The position numbers and the translations under genes were made by a program. Below, one piece after another: positions 24,138-36,985 of a DNA stretch of 64,000 nt (position 1 is the first letter of the stretch; every line of letters begins with the position of its first letter). The DNA lies in contig OX352774.1 of assembly GCA_947095535.1 (NCBI GenBank), positions 207,626,965-207,690,964 of the forward strand, read 5' to 3'. The notes beneath the pieces were generated by a model, which ran no database searches, was not told where the DNA came from, and saw nothing but the letters and a program-made list of their open reading frames with translations. The DNA is from Poecilobothrus nobilitatus. Lineage: Eukaryota > Arthropoda > Insecta > Diptera > Dolichopodidae.

Positions 24138-24395
24138 TTATGATGAACCTACAAAAAAAAATTTATGAATAGAATTATTGACTCTTCTTCTTCATCACCA
24201 TTACCTTTATTTGGTACGGTTCCCTCTCCATGATCTGAGACGTAAAGATCATCTGTCTTCTGATGTGTTCGCATCTTATCCAGTTTCGTCACTCCCGTCG
24301 CCCGCGGACAAACTTAGTATTCTCAAAACTCGGGGACGTGTAGCTTTTGATTGTATTTTTATTTGCTGTCTGGCACCCAGATTTGTACATTAGAC
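24138..24395 (-). CDS. G+C-rich island; candidate terminal exons with a 56-base intron
   Basis: About 200 bases with plainly higher G+C than anything nearby. On the minus strand, a frame of about 37 codons (including KLDKMRTHQKTDDLYVSDHG) runs to AAATAAAG|GTAATGG. Exactly 56 bases later comes TTTTTTTTTGTAG|GTTCATCA, and joining them gives a stop after three codons (24,138-24,140). Introns of 55-65 bases are the commonest class in flies. The exon's 5' boundary is unclear because an in-frame TAA lies near 24,318. A 71-codon frame on the plus strand is the alternative reading. It may also be a fragment of a mobile element or a processed pseudogene. Confidence 0.3.
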
Positions 24396-25257
24396 TAATC
24401 TGATCAGAATATAAATTTACTATTATAACATAAAAGTGATCTAAATATACATACTATTAATGATACACTTAAAATAAATGTTTTATTTTTGTTCGAGTTT
24501 TTTTTTAGATTACTAACAACAAAGGAAAAATTTCATATTTACTTTTTTTAGTTGTAATTTATTTTTACCAGAGTAGAACTGCAACTATACATTCTTGTCT
24601 TTTTATTCACCAATCTCTTAAAACAATAAAAAATCTGAATTATCAAAAACAATTATTGGCATAATATGAGAGCTTTATAGAAATGTTTCCTATGAATCAA
24701 AGTTCTCTATAACTAATAAATTTTTGCATGAATGTAGTGAGGATTCAACATTGGATATGGTGTGCCTATATTTGAAGAATTGAACAAATTTTAATTATGC
24801 AAATTTAATCTTACAGTTAAACTTAAATTCGGGTGTTCGAATAAATCTGACAGTGATCTAGAAAAATGTAAAACGACGCATAAACTGAACCAATTTATCA
24901 GGAATTATTCATTCAAAATTTTTTTCAACTCGAATTTTCGTAAAATAACTTTAGACTGTAATCAATAACATATACATAAATAAAAATGAAATCCCTCTGC
25001 GATCATTTGATTCTAAATATTAATATGAAAATCACAATTTTAGAAAATAATCGTGAGGGATTAAATATTGTATACAGGAAACGTAAAAATGGAAAAAAAT
25101 TATTTTAATCCTCTGTTTCAGACAAGAATGCTTTTCATTACTTTTAAAAATATTCTGTAGTATTAATGTTATATAGTTACAACATATTATTAACATGATA
25201 TAGATTCAAAAATTTAATATAATTATATATTTCAAAATAATATTTAGGGAAGATAGT
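24396..25257. other. A+T-rich spacer, nothing recognised
   Basis: No frame or repeat structure could be supported. Confidence 0.5.
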
Positions 25258-25960
25258 ATACGTAAAACCAAAAGTTTTTAAAAGCGCACATTTTCAAAAA
25301 GATAATAAAAAATTTCATGTAAGAAAAAAATGGGAAAAATCAAGAAAAAGTTTCTTCAATTTTAAGGAAACCTCTTTAAAATTAAAAAAAGCCGTTAACA
25401 CATGTAAAAATATAATATTGGAGCTTTAATTTTATTTAATCTAATATTTTATCTAATGTCTAATTTACTATAAATTTGCACAGGGTCCAAGTTAAAAGTA
25501 TGTGAAAATACAGAATTTTCGATTTTTGACCCCTTATAGCTCTTAAGGTGGAAGTAGAAAAAATTGAGGTAACTTATGCTAATTCACAAATAGCTGATCT
25601 ACTCTCTGATTTTCAAGTTTCTGACTAAATAAAAGCATCACAAATTTTTGGGAAATACATATTGTTTTCAAGTAATAGTAAATTTACATACTTTAAATTA
25701 GGTATATTTTTTATATTATACGTTTACGTATACGTTTCTAGATTGAAAAATTAATTTTATAAAAAAAAATTGTTACATAACATTAATTTTTTAATGAAAC
25801 CTACCCATAGTTAAAATTCATTAAAAGTTTTGAAAAAAGCCAGACGAACAAAGGGACTCATTAAATTAAGAAGCAAATATTTCAAAATTTTTAAATGTGC
25901 CAAATAGGGGAAACTTAATATGACCTTAAACAAAAATGTCCTAGATACAATCTGGCAATA
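25258..25960 (+). repeat. Dispersed repeat family R, copy 2
   Basis: Aligns by eye along its length with 14,343-15,060: AAAGCGCACATTTTC then AAAAGATAATA; GCCGTTAACACATGTAAAAA against GCCGTTAAGACACGTAAAAC; and GAAACCTACCCATAGTTA near its end. There are many point changes and several deletions, so it is an old copy. Confidence 0.6.
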
Positions 25961-26511
25961 TAAAAAAAAAAAAACAATTTCTTAAGATGATTATCAAACC
26001 CGAAAAACAAGATGCATTTTAATAGAATTTTTCCAAATACTTAATATTCAAAAAAAAATTCAAGTTTAATACCGTACACACGATTTTATAAAGCCACAAC
26101 ATATCAAAAACATTAACTCACAATTAAAAGACTTCTTGTTTTTTAATTTCACAAAAAAAAAAAAAAATAAAAAATAAAAAGGAAATTCTGACCAACAAAA
26201 AACCAAACCAGATCAAAACAATTTCCCTTTCACCTTTATGAAAAACATAAAAAACACAGCATTAAATTACATATAAAATGTAATAACTGTTAAATGTATT
26301 TTATATTTTGCAATATTTACGTCCTTGAATTTAATTTTTATCTTATGTTTTTATATTTTTTTAATTTTAATTTTAATTTTTTTTTTTTTTTTTGTATTTT
26401 AATACGACATTCAAAAAACAATCATTGTCCAGATTTTTTAATCTTTATAATCGCCATATTATTACAAAATATACATTATTATAAAATTTCACAATAAAAA
26501 CAGGAGATTAC
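25961..26511. other. A+T-rich spacer, nothing recognised
   Basis: Simple sequence and a (TTTTAAT)n-like tract near 26,355-26,375. Confidence 0.45.
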
Positions 26512-26549
26512 CTGATATTAAATCACTTTCGATTTTTATAATGTTCCCG
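26512..26549 (-). other. Candidate 38-base exon
   Basis: Minus-strand reading gives GTCGACAG|CGGGAAC at one side and AATATCAG|GTAATC at the other. The frame reads GNIIKIESDLIS, and the same frame stays open upstream (VIGVDS) to a long T-tract that lacks an AG. The composition is strikingly unlike the surroundings, with two CpG-containing hexamers. The acceptor is weak because the pyrimidine run lies on the far side of the CG-rich bases. This is a lead, not a call. Confidence 0.2.
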
Positions 26550-27779
26550 CTGTCGACGCCGATAACCGCAAAAAAAAAAAGAAAATACCTTCATTAAAAT
26601 TTGCTCTACTTTTACATGTAACATATTTTTCTGTTGTCCTCTTTAACATTTACAAGTTTTTTTTTTAAATACTAATTTGCTAATTTAAGCAGATAACTTT
26701 TTACTTTTTTTTTTTTGGTAAAAAATACAACCAGTTACAAAATTTTATTCGATAAATATAATATTGTTAAATGTAAAATGCAATGAAGGCGTCCTAATGA
26801 ATGCAATTTACCCAAAAACTAAACGGTATTTTTGGTTTTTTTTTTCTTTTGTAATAAAATTCACATAAAAAAAATGAAGAAAATAATTAACCTACCACAC
26901 TAAATAAAAATTCAACTCACATATCCCAATTCACTCAACCTGTACTTTATCATACGGTAAAAATTTAAAATTAATGATAAAAGTAAAAAAAAAAAACATT
27001 AAAAGCAGATTTTTTGAAAAAAAAAAATAAATGTGTAATAATGAGATAATAAAAATTGAAAAAAATTATGAAATATTTCATTTAATGACTTCCTTTCCTT
27101 TTCTTTTCGTTTTAATCTTTTTTCTTTTTTTTTCTCTTTCTTTTCATTTTCTTTTTATAACATTAAATGCATTACAATTCATGTAGAAAATAATTGGTTG
27201 GATACTACTGACATACATTTTTTGTTTTCTTTTTTTTTTTGCATGCTGCTTTGTTGTTTTTTTTTTTTTTTTAATTTTCATTAAATTTAACCTTAAAAAA
27301 ATTAAATTGAACCGAAATTTAGTAAATTAATTAGAGCAAATGTGGAAATTTTTAATATATGAGTATCAGAAGTACTTTTATGTATTTGCAAATAATATTA
27401 GGTGAAAGATTTATGGATAATTTTCATTGAATTAATTTATTAAAAGTAAAAAACAAAAAAGGGGAAAATACAAAAACTCAACGTTTAATGGATTTCCTCA
27501 ATTTATTGGTTTAGTAAAATCCTTTCTTTAACTTTTAAAGGATCGTCATTTCCAACTAAAATCTTTTCTGCAAGTCCTGCCTTTAATAAATTAGTTGCCG
27601 AAGAATTTGAGAACCATAGTGATCAGATATTGACTGATATACATAGCTAATTTTGAGCCTTCATTTATGACTGAGATTCTAGAATCCTAAGATATTTTAC
27701 ACTTATAGTTCTCAAAGATCTTCCTCTTTTGAAATATTTTTAAGGTCTTTTCAAAGGAACAAATTTAGTGGGAATGATA
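26550..27779. other. A+T-rich spacer; one isolated donor
   Basis: On the minus strand near 26,915-26,955, a short frame (MIKYRLSELGY) runs into TAT|GTGAGTTG. Its phase does not join the 26,512 segment. The rest is T-rich simple sequence. Confidence 0.35.
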
Positions 27780-28150
27780 CGAAGAAATCAAAATTTTTCA
27801 AAAGTTTTAGTTTCACATAACTGTAAATTTAAATTTCAAATTGTTATATAATATTATTATATACCTAACTTTTATATTGATATATAAAGTTTATAAAAAG
27901 TTTTTCTAGTCGTTTAACTTTTGAAAAATTTATAAGCAAAATTTAAGGTAATAAACATTGGAGTATGGGGTTTTTATCAACTTTGAGGTTGGTAGCAGCT
28001 TAGTACTTTGTGGGCCTATACATAAAAAGTTTTATACAGGAAATTAATTTTTATTGAAGTCTATCTATATAATTAAAATTTCATTGCTTCATTTTGAACA
28101 GTTTAGAAATTTTGTAAAAAGCCGAAGGGTCGAAACTAATAAAAAAAACT
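27780..28150 (+). repeat. Dispersed repeat family R, copy 3 (3' half)
   Basis: Matches the second half of copy 1: GTTTCACATAACTGTAAATT; TATGGGGTTTTTATCAAC with TTTGAGGTTGGTAGCAGCTT; then the position of the ACCTACCCAT landmark as GAAGTCTATCTATATAATTA. It ends near GTAAAAAGCCGAAGGGTCG, resembling GAAAAAAGCCAGACGAAC of copy 2. Confidence 0.5.
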
Positions 28151-28529
28151 TTTTAGAAAACTTGTTGGAAACATAAGTTCCAAAAAATTTAAAATAAGTG
28201 GAATTTTATATATTATAGCTTTAAAGATTTTTCAAATTTTATAAGAATTTAATGTACATCATATGCAGAACGAATAGTTAGGTAGGTATAATATATTAGA
28301 AAAAAAATTTCTTTGGTCACTTTAATTTAAGTATCGTTCGAAAAAGACGTCGGTTCTTCATTATTCCATATTGTAGATAATTCATAAAATCTAGTTTTTA
28401 CAAGCAATCTAATAAATTTACGTTTGAGATATTTAAAAATTGACAAATATTCTAAATTGTTACAAAAATCTATTCAATTCTAATACAATTTTCAATTTTT
28501 TTGTTTGTAAATCCATTTTAATTAAAAGG

Positions 28530-28600
28530 AGTCTCGGTGGTCTAGTGGGTAAGAGCAAATAAAATACGCTATAAACACCGAGCGAGCTATTGTTTAGTTT
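28530..28600 (+). mobile_element. SINE head with tRNA A box (family S)
   Basis: Reads GTCTCGGTGGTCTAGTGGGT then AAGAGC, a clear polymerase III A box (TGGTCTAGTGGGTAAGAGC at 28,538-28,556). About 12 bases further on is TATAAACACCGAGCGAG. The same A box and TAAACACC spacing occur in the minus-strand element at 55,905-56,043, tying the two to one family. The B box and body are missing or too diverged, so this is a truncated copy. Confidence 0.55.
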
Positions 28601-30783
28601 AAAAGGGATTTGTCGCTAAGGCGTTTTTTAACAAACTCTACCAAAGTTTTAATTACTTTCTCAAAATATAGATTGCCCCAACAAAATTAGATTAAATTAA
28701 ATCGTTTTATTAAATCCCATTGAATGAAAATGATTTAATTTAAATAAGCTTAAAAAAAAAACTAATAATCACAATACATTTTATAGATACATTGTACATA
28801 CGCAATGGTGAAAAATGCAAAGTCATATTATATTTATTTTTTTTAAGTTAAATTTTTATCTTTAAATTGCAAACACCTTTTCATTAAAATTTTCATTTTT
28901 AAATTAACGAAATTGAAATCGGTTAAAATACTTTTTTAATTAAAACAAAATTATATAATAATTTGAATGTAATTGTTATAAAGAAAAAATGACACATCGA
29001 CTATTTTAATCATAGTTGAAAAATTCTAATTAAGAAAAAATGGAGGGAAAACAGTTTCAAGCTTAGACAATCCTATTTGGTATCTAAACTGTACTTCGAG
29101 TCAAACTTCTTCTATTTCAATTCTTAAGGACAAATTACTTGTGCTAAGAGTTTTTTTTTATCCAAGATTCGCTTTTTATGGAAAGGTCAAATTCCGAAAG
29201 TTTAACATTCCTTTGCGATATTCCTTCGTTCGGAATAAATCGTTCCCATTCCCAATTAAGCAATTTCAATACAATAAATGACTAATCGATTAAAAATATC
29301 ATCATAATCATTGTACCGTTATATACAAAAAAAAAACTGTAAAACACAAAAATAACTGTAAAACTATTTAATTAAAATCAAGTTAATCATTTTAACTATG
29401 GTATAATCAACTATAATAGTAATGATAACAAATAATGTTAATCATTCTTTAAATACAATTTTTAACTAATATGACATTAATAATCATTCATTGTCTATTT
29501 TGTCTATTTTGTCAATTTTTTTGTTTCATTTCATTTATTTTTTTTTTTTTTAATTTTCATATTCTTAAAAATCAAAGAAGTTTTAGGTGTTTCACAACAC
29601 ATAACAGTGAATTAGTATTTTGACACTACAATATTGACAACACAAAATTAATGTCAAGAAAAATCATAATTAACTGACACGATTTCATGACGTTTTTTTT
29701 TTCTCTCTTTAGAAATATTCTAAAATGAAAAACAAACTTACATATATTATATTATATAAAAACAAAAAAAACAAAAAAATTAATTTATGAGAAATTATAA
29801 ACTAATCTGTCAATTAATTACAATACCGTAAATTTCGACATAATGTAATGATTAATTAATAATCACTGATGAGCTTAAACTAACGTTATAAATGTCGAAC
29901 AAACACTATATATGACTACAAGGTAAATGTCAAAGGTAAATTATTGTTGCGCATACACTAAGTTTAACGATTATTATTGTTGATATATACATTTCTTTTC
30001 GGAAGTTCCCAATAAAAGATCCTAGTTAAAAGATTTAGTTAAATTAATAACTCCAAATTTTGTAACTCAACTTTTACCAAAAAAACGAACCCTTCTATCA
30101 CATATTCTAAATTAATATAAGTTTGTATACTAAAATAATGATTATTTCCTTAAAAGCGACTAAACACAAAGACCTCATCTAATTATAATAAATTGAGATT
30201 TAAGCTTTAATCAAAAAAGTTTCGAATACTATCTTCTAGAGTCTTTAATGTGCAACGGTATATTATGGCGCCATTTAATTTATATTTAAAATAAAAATAA
30301 AAAAAAACGATCAGCCTGAAGGTGAAAAATAACACGATAACAACAGGTATTAAAATAATGATAGAAAAAAAGCAAATACTAATAATAATAGCAATAAGAG
30401 TAATAATAATGATAATTATCATTGTTTTGTTAGTTTTTCATGAAAATTTAATGAATATATAGAAAAAAAATTTAATGTTATTATTATACTTATGATTTTT
30501 TATTAAATAAACAAATAATATAACAAAAACCATAATTTTAAATTGATAGGGCTTTTTTTTTTTGTACATTTGATTTTGAGCGAATATATTGCGATATTAA
30601 ATCGTGATCATTACATTGTTGTCGTTGTCTTTAGTTTATACATTGAATAAAATTTTAATTGGTTCACTATTAAAAAAAAACTTATTTAGACTATAGAATT
30701 ATAGATAATAAAACATTTATAAAATTAATATTACATTTCTGTTTAATTTAAATGAAATTTGATAATTGGAAAATTATACAAAA
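28601..30783. other. A+T-rich spacer, nothing recognised
   Basis: The 29,080-29,260 stretch is less A+T-rich but has no frame longer than about 20 codons. (AAT)n-type sequence lies at 30,380-30,415. Confidence 0.4.
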
Positions 30784-30862
30784 AGGTGTTCCGTCCCGTG
30801 CTTGGAACCATTGCAATGCTCCTGGAAGATCGGACCCAAATAAAATAAATTTATTATTATAA
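30784..30862 (+). mobile_element. Short 3' end of a retroelement
   Basis: A sharply bounded G+C-rich piece, GTGTTCCGTCCCGTGCTTGG ... AGATCGGACCC, is followed directly by AAATAAAATAAATTTATTAT. A unique G+C-rich end plus an AAATA-type tail is how dead-on-arrival LINE or SINE copies look. No coding content or family can be assigned. Confidence 0.35.
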
Positions 30863-33034
30863 TATGTAAATATTGATATTTTGCGAATGCGTTTATACAC
30901 GATTTCTTCAAAATGCACAAAATATTATATAAACTCCACTTCATACTATGTGTATTATGTCATATGACTTTTTAGAATGTATTCTGCTTAGTTAAACACC
31001 TGATCAGTCAAAAGTAGATTGAATATCGATAGAATCTATTTTGTATTTACTATTTTGTGTTGTCATTTGCATTTTATTATCATTGTATTGTCAAAGTGAA
31101 TTTTTTTTTCTCCGTAGGTTTAAAGTGAAATTAAAAGGTGTAAAACTGTAAAGTGAAATTATTTTAAATATTTTGACTAAAAACAAATATGTTAAATATT
31201 TTATAATAGAAATTAAATAATAAAATTGAAAATTTATATTTTTTTGTTGACAGTACAAATGATTTTTAAAACGATCGGTAAAATGAAATTTGACATTTGA
31301 CAAGATATATTACATAACATATAATATGATGTCAAATGACACAATTTTTACGATATACATTATATAAATGTTTTTGTATTGTGAAATTGACACATAGACA
31401 TTACAAGTCACGTGACAATAAACATTGTATCAAGTGGCCTCAATGAACTCAATTATATATATTTTCTATTATCGTTTAGTTTTTAACGAAATAAATTTAA
31501 AATTACAATAATACTCCGGTTTTACAAAATGATTAATTGCATACTATTTCTTACTTTACTCGGTTAATTAGCTTATTTGTTTGTAAGTTGTAACCTTTGC
31601 ATATTCTTTAAACTTAAAAATTGTGTCACGGTTATATTAAAAATTTTACTTTAAAATCAAATTAGCTCAAAAAATCTTTTAGTTTTCAGTACAAAATTGG
31701 ACTCTACGTTAATTTTATTTTGTGAGGCCTAATAACGGTATTAATAAATATACTGAAGCATGTAAAATAATATTAAGTTGATAAAAACTATAATATTTAA
31801 CCTATGAAAACATAAAAACTTTAATTTCGGTTATATCAATAATACAAACAAAAAATAAAAAAATCAACGTGAACTTATAAAAATTTTTCTGAATGTATAG
31901 CAAAAAAATTTTCTATTAATTTAATTGAAATTTTAACTTTATTTTTGAATATTTTTATAGAAATTTAACTATTTTAATGTAACCTAGTCAAAATCTACTA
32001 AAAATTATTAAATAAATAGTTGAAGGGCTGATTACGTAGCATTATAAGATATTCATGCAAATATTAAATGACATTTAATTTAAATCTGATATTATTTTAA
32101 TTTTTTCTTTTATTCTTTTTCTCTTAATTATTAATAATTAATTCAATAAAATATAAATTAAAATATAATTATAATTTTTACAGTCATTTTGGTTAGATTT
32201 GGTTTATTTTACCTTAATATTTTTTTTTTTTGTTTTGTCTCTGGCAGGGAAAAAATAATTAATTTTAAATTTAGAGCACTAACCTTGACTTCAAAAATAT
32301 AAAATTTTGAATTTTAAAGAATAATTTTAATTGATATGTATGTATATATGTATATTTAATTTACTTTCTATTGAAAAGTGGAATGCAATGATAGAATTAT
32401 AAATTGTATTAAAAAATTGATTGAGAGTTTGAATACCCACGCAAATCAATAAAAGAACTTGACATTTTTGATTTAAAAATTTGCCTCTTAAAAAAATTTT
32501 TTAAATTTAAATTGTTTAAATTTAAGGTCATCAAATTTTGACAATTAATTGGAGCATCTTCAATTTGAAATTGATTTTGAAGTACATATTTTACTATTTT
32601 CTTGTATCGAAATTTTATTTCCGATTTAAATTAGATGCTAATAAAAACGAAAATAGAAAAGAATGTCCGTTACTTAAGGTGATATATGGTAACATTATGC
32701 AATGAGGTAAGCAAATACATGATATTAAAAATAGATGAGGTAACGTGACAAAATAATTTACTACAAATTATTTGATTGAATATTTTTTGAAAAAGCCAAT
32801 AAAGTTTTAATAAAGAAACCGCCAAAAAAGAACAATTCTGAATTGTTATACATACATAATCTATATTATTTTTAACAATAACCTTAAACATGTTCATATG
32901 ATACAAAAATGCAAAAAAAAAAAACATATATAAGAATTATCAAGCTTTAGATAGCTTAAAAGCCACCTGATTGAAACATTACAACAAAGTGAAATCTGAA
33001 AATAATTATGTATTTTATTTGCGGGGATTTAAAA
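30863..33034. other. A+T-rich spacer, nothing recognised
   Basis: Frames at 31,091 and 32,670 are low-complexity and lack supporting signals. Confidence 0.45.
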
Positions 33035-33130
33035 TTTCTCTAATGTTCATTTAACATAACGGTAACTTTAAAAACAAACTTCTCTAATTTTTTTTTATAT
33101 CGCTTATTGAATGGTCTATAATAGTCTGTT
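33035..33130 (+). repeat. Dispersed repeat family R, short diverged copy 4
   Basis: TTCATTTAACATAACGGTAA and, further on, TTATTGAATGGTCT match the CACATAACGGTAAATTTA and TGTCGAATGGCGTT landmarks of copy 1 at similar spacing. Confidence 0.35.
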
Positions 33131-36100
33131 ATACTGTGGTCAATGAAGAAAAAAAATAGACTGAATACGAAAAGCTACTATATGAATATTTAATATTTGA
33201 ATATGTGTAATGTTTTTTTAAGGATAAACTATAAATTTAACCATTTATTATACTGTACCTCTTCATTGTTTACCAATTGTTTGATTAAGCATTCTGCTAA
33301 GAGACATATTTTTTTATTATATCTCTTGTCTTTAAAAGAATCTCTTGTTATCAAAAATGTTTTTGTAATTAGGATTTAGATTTTAACATGTAGATTAATA
33401 TTTTTTAATCTAAAACATGTGACATACCCCTATAATACTAAAAATATTTATCTATAAGTTATTTTATTATATTTAAACTTTTTATTGTTATAGTTTTTGT
33501 TTTAAAACAACTCATTCTATATTCAATATTTATAATGTTTTAATTTCGCCATTTTACCACATACATACATACATATATCATATAAATTAAAATAATTTAA
33601 CTATACCATTGTGAGCACATGTAAGAACATGTGATATATCATATATATATATAATTATAAATTAATAATAACCTAAGCTAAAATTTATAATTGAACAACT
33701 ACTTATTTAGAAAGTAAATTTCTTAAAACAATTGAAATTGCAATAGATTGCAACAATGTATAGATATATTACTCATTACTCATAGTAGTACATACATTAT
33801 TCATAGTTTCTTGTCTATTATTTTAAACTAAAATTTTTTTAACTGTTCGGCTTAATAAGCATGTCTACATTACATTTACTAAGAGAGCATGTTGAACATG
33901 TTACACAGTTGAAATAAGAGAGAAGAGAAGCTATATGGGAATAAAATATTGTCGATAATGAATCAGAAAACTAAATCAAATATTGAGAGGATCGAAATAA
34001 TTCTATTTGTTTATATTTTGTTAGAATTTTATATTTGAGTTATAAATTACAATAAAAATTGTTGGTTTACTATTGAAAATTTCAATTTTTTTTTTTTATT
34101 AACATTACGGTATTTGGTTATCTGTGAGTTATATGATATAAGTTAAAATTGTTTAGTTTAAATTTGATATTTATTTTAGTTATAATGTTTATATTATTAT
34201 ATTATTGATAATATGTATATATAAAGTTTTAAGTACTCATTATTGTTTAGATTTGAACCGAATGCCGAATTGTAGTTGAATTCATTTTACTTGCAGTCGG
34301 ATCTGGTTATTCTAAATGAGACGTTAATATTCTAAATTCTAATATTCTGACCCATCCAACCGAAAATGAATATACAAAATTAAAATAACAAAATTTATTT
34401 CAAATTAACAAGGAAATGTGATACGTTTTTTGTTTTTTTTTTTTATTATAAATCTATTACAAAATATTCCTTTAATATACAATATAAATAAATTTTTAAA
34501 TACTATACAACTCCATTATGGTCTACTCTTATAAATATATATAATTAAATTGTTGCATGCAATATAATTAATTATATATTGCATGTTAGTGCGTTATAAG
34601 TTATTTATGCTTTATATTGGTTTTTCATTTTGTTTTTTGTTCAAAGTTTTTGTCCATTGTGAAAATTCTCAGGAGTCTCAGGGAACAATAAACAAACAAT
34701 AATAAAAAAAAAAAGAAAAAACCAATTTGAAAGATGTAGGTACTATTGAAAAGTTAAGCAATAAAATTTTATGCATAAATGTTAAATAAATAAATTGCAG
34801 CATCTTTTTATCAGATTATAAAATTTAAACATGTTTTTGTTTTATTTTGTTTTCTGTTGCTAGATATTATGTCGATTGTATTGTAAATTGTACAAATCAA
34901 AAAAGTAACTAAACAATCTTTCAACATTTAATTTAATATTTTTATTTTTTTTTTTAACATAATAATATAACGTCACTTTCATCAGTTAAGACGTTAAACC
35001 TCGTAAATAACAAAAGTTAAGTTTTACAAAAGAATAAAAAAAATAAAATTGTTCCAAATAATAAAACGAAATATTATAGAATCTAGCTATTAACAATGAC
35101 ATTATAAGGTATTTTTTAAAAAGAACGAAGCTTAATAAAATCACATTTTACAGCGAATATTGCACATTAATTGAGGCGAGAAAACATAATTTCAATTTGA
35201 AATAAAAACTGTTAGGATTATCCTAACTAGTAGGATTATCTTAGTTATATAATCTAAAAAGCCTTATTTCTATAAGCTTAGATATTTTTGAGTAATAAAA
35301 AATTTTAAACCGAATACAATAACAAGTTTTTGAAAAAATTTCTACTTACACAAGATTTTATATCTTAACATTGTACATTTTTACATTTTACTTATGTACA
35401 TTTTTTTATAAATTTCATCAAAAATATTTTAGGTTTAATTATTGTAAATATATGAGATATTTTTAAATCATAACAAAAAAATGTACAATGTTTTAATGTA
35501 TGCAAATTTTTTGTAATATTTTTAACTTTCGAATAAAAACAAAAAAAAAAGTTTTTATATGCATATATAAAGTACAGATGATCGTCGTATAATGCAGTAA
35601 AATATAATTCCGTCAAAAATAATGTTAATCGCTCTGTAGCGAAATCAAGCTACAGCGAAATTGACACATTTTTTATAACGATTCTTTTCTCATTGATTTA
35701 CCACTTGAATGTTGCTAACTTGTTACTAGATACTAGGAAAATGGAGAAAATTCAGGAGGAATGTGGGAAATTTCGTGTTCAACAAAGTTTACTAAAAGAT
35801 ACCAAATGGTTTGAAATTTATTATAGAGAATTTAGGTTGAAGGAAAAACTATAATAGAAGAAGTGTTAGGCACTATCTATTGTTTTTAAATCATAACTCT
35901 ATTCATAAGAGTTTCAAAACAGGATTATCAGGATTGATTTGCTACAACTAAAGAATTTGTAATTATATATAATGAATTTAAAAATAATTAAAATCTATAA
36001 TACATTAAATGACATAATCATTATTGTGATTTTTATATTACATGAGTAAGAAAGTTAAGTAAAATTCCTTAAACCGAATTTTGAAGTTATAGGATCAAGA

Positions 36101-36259
36101 AGATTAAAGTTTCGTTAAAGTAGTTACCGATTTACTTTTAAAACAAAGAATTATTACTCAAAAATAAATTCAGAAAAGAGTAAAGTGCATTGCATATAAG
36201 GTTATTTGTAATGAAAAATTAATTTCTAGTCGGACGTGGAACAATCTAATGCAAATTTT
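33131..36259. other. A+T-rich spacer with small palindromes
   Basis: Two short hairpins: CATGCAATATA/TATATTGCATG at 34,556-34,585 (11-base perfect arms, 8-base loop) and CTGTAGC/GCTACAG near 35,634-35,655. A 37-codon frame from a start near 35,741 has no recognised family. Confidence 0.4.
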
Positions 36260-36985
36260 TTTTTCCTTCTTTCACTCCCTTAGGAAGCATAGGTCTTCCA
36301 CATAGCCGCTCCATCGTAGTCTATTATTGGCCAGTTGCTTTATTTGTGCCCACTTTTTTCCGCTTTCTCGCATTTCCTTCTCTAGGGACCTGTGCCATGT
36401 TTTGCGAGGTCTTCCGACGCTACGTTTTCCTTGCGAGTTCCATTCTAACGTTTGCCGTGCAATTGTATTAGCCGGTTTTCTTAATGTATGACCAATCCAT
36501 CGCTATTTCCGCTTTCTTATCTGCATTATTACAGGTTGCCCACTTTTTATTGACCATAACTTTTATTGCTTATTTGTATTGGCCAGAAGATTTTGCAAAT
36601 AGACTTTAAGCTAGCATTTGTTTATAAAGACCTGGATCCTGTTAATGTTTTTCTGGTTTGTGTGCCAGGTTTCGCTACGTTTCGCTACTATACAACATTG
36701 TTGATTTTATACATGCGTTGAATATTCTTAGCTTTGTGTTCCTATAGCCAATTGTGGGATCTCCATGTTGCCCAAAATCTTGCAAATGCTGCTCTAGCTT
36801 GTTTTATTCTGTTTATTCTGTTTCCTATATCTTCTTCCTCCTCCTTCTCCTCCTCCTCCTTTAGTAGAGATTATGATTTCTAGGTAGTTGAATTGCGATA
36901 CATTATCGATTTTTGTACCATCTATTGCAAATCTAATGCATATAGAATTGAACAAATAAAAGATAAATTTCGTCAAGAATTTATT
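36260..36985 (-). pseudogene. RTE-like LINE relic, 3' end of the polymerase ORF
   Basis: The minus-strand frame near the 3' end is clean for about 75 codons and ends at a natural TGA (36,272-36,274). It reads KPANTIARQTLEWNSQGKR, then SVGRPRKTWHRSLE, then KKWAQIKQLANNRLRW. This is the stereotyped C terminus of insect RTE-type LINEs (an R-R-W-x-G-H-x-L box, then G-x-R-x-x-G-R-P-x-x-T-W). Upstream the frame is broken: a TAG precedes RWIGHTLR, and the IDGTKIDNVSQFNYLEI segment near 36,890-36,945, typical of the FxYLG box, is in another frame and interrupted by a (TCC)n tract at 36,830-36,862. The RT catalytic core is absent. The 3' end is the best preserved protein remnant of any LINE here. Confidence 0.8.

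Noticed and set aside
28530..28600. Functional tRNA gene
   Set aside because: Only the A box fits; no acceptor stem, anticodon arm or B box follows, so it is a SINE head.
30207..30422. Isoleucine-rich 71-codon minus-strand frame
   Set aside because: Produced by an AAT/ATG-rich simple sequence.
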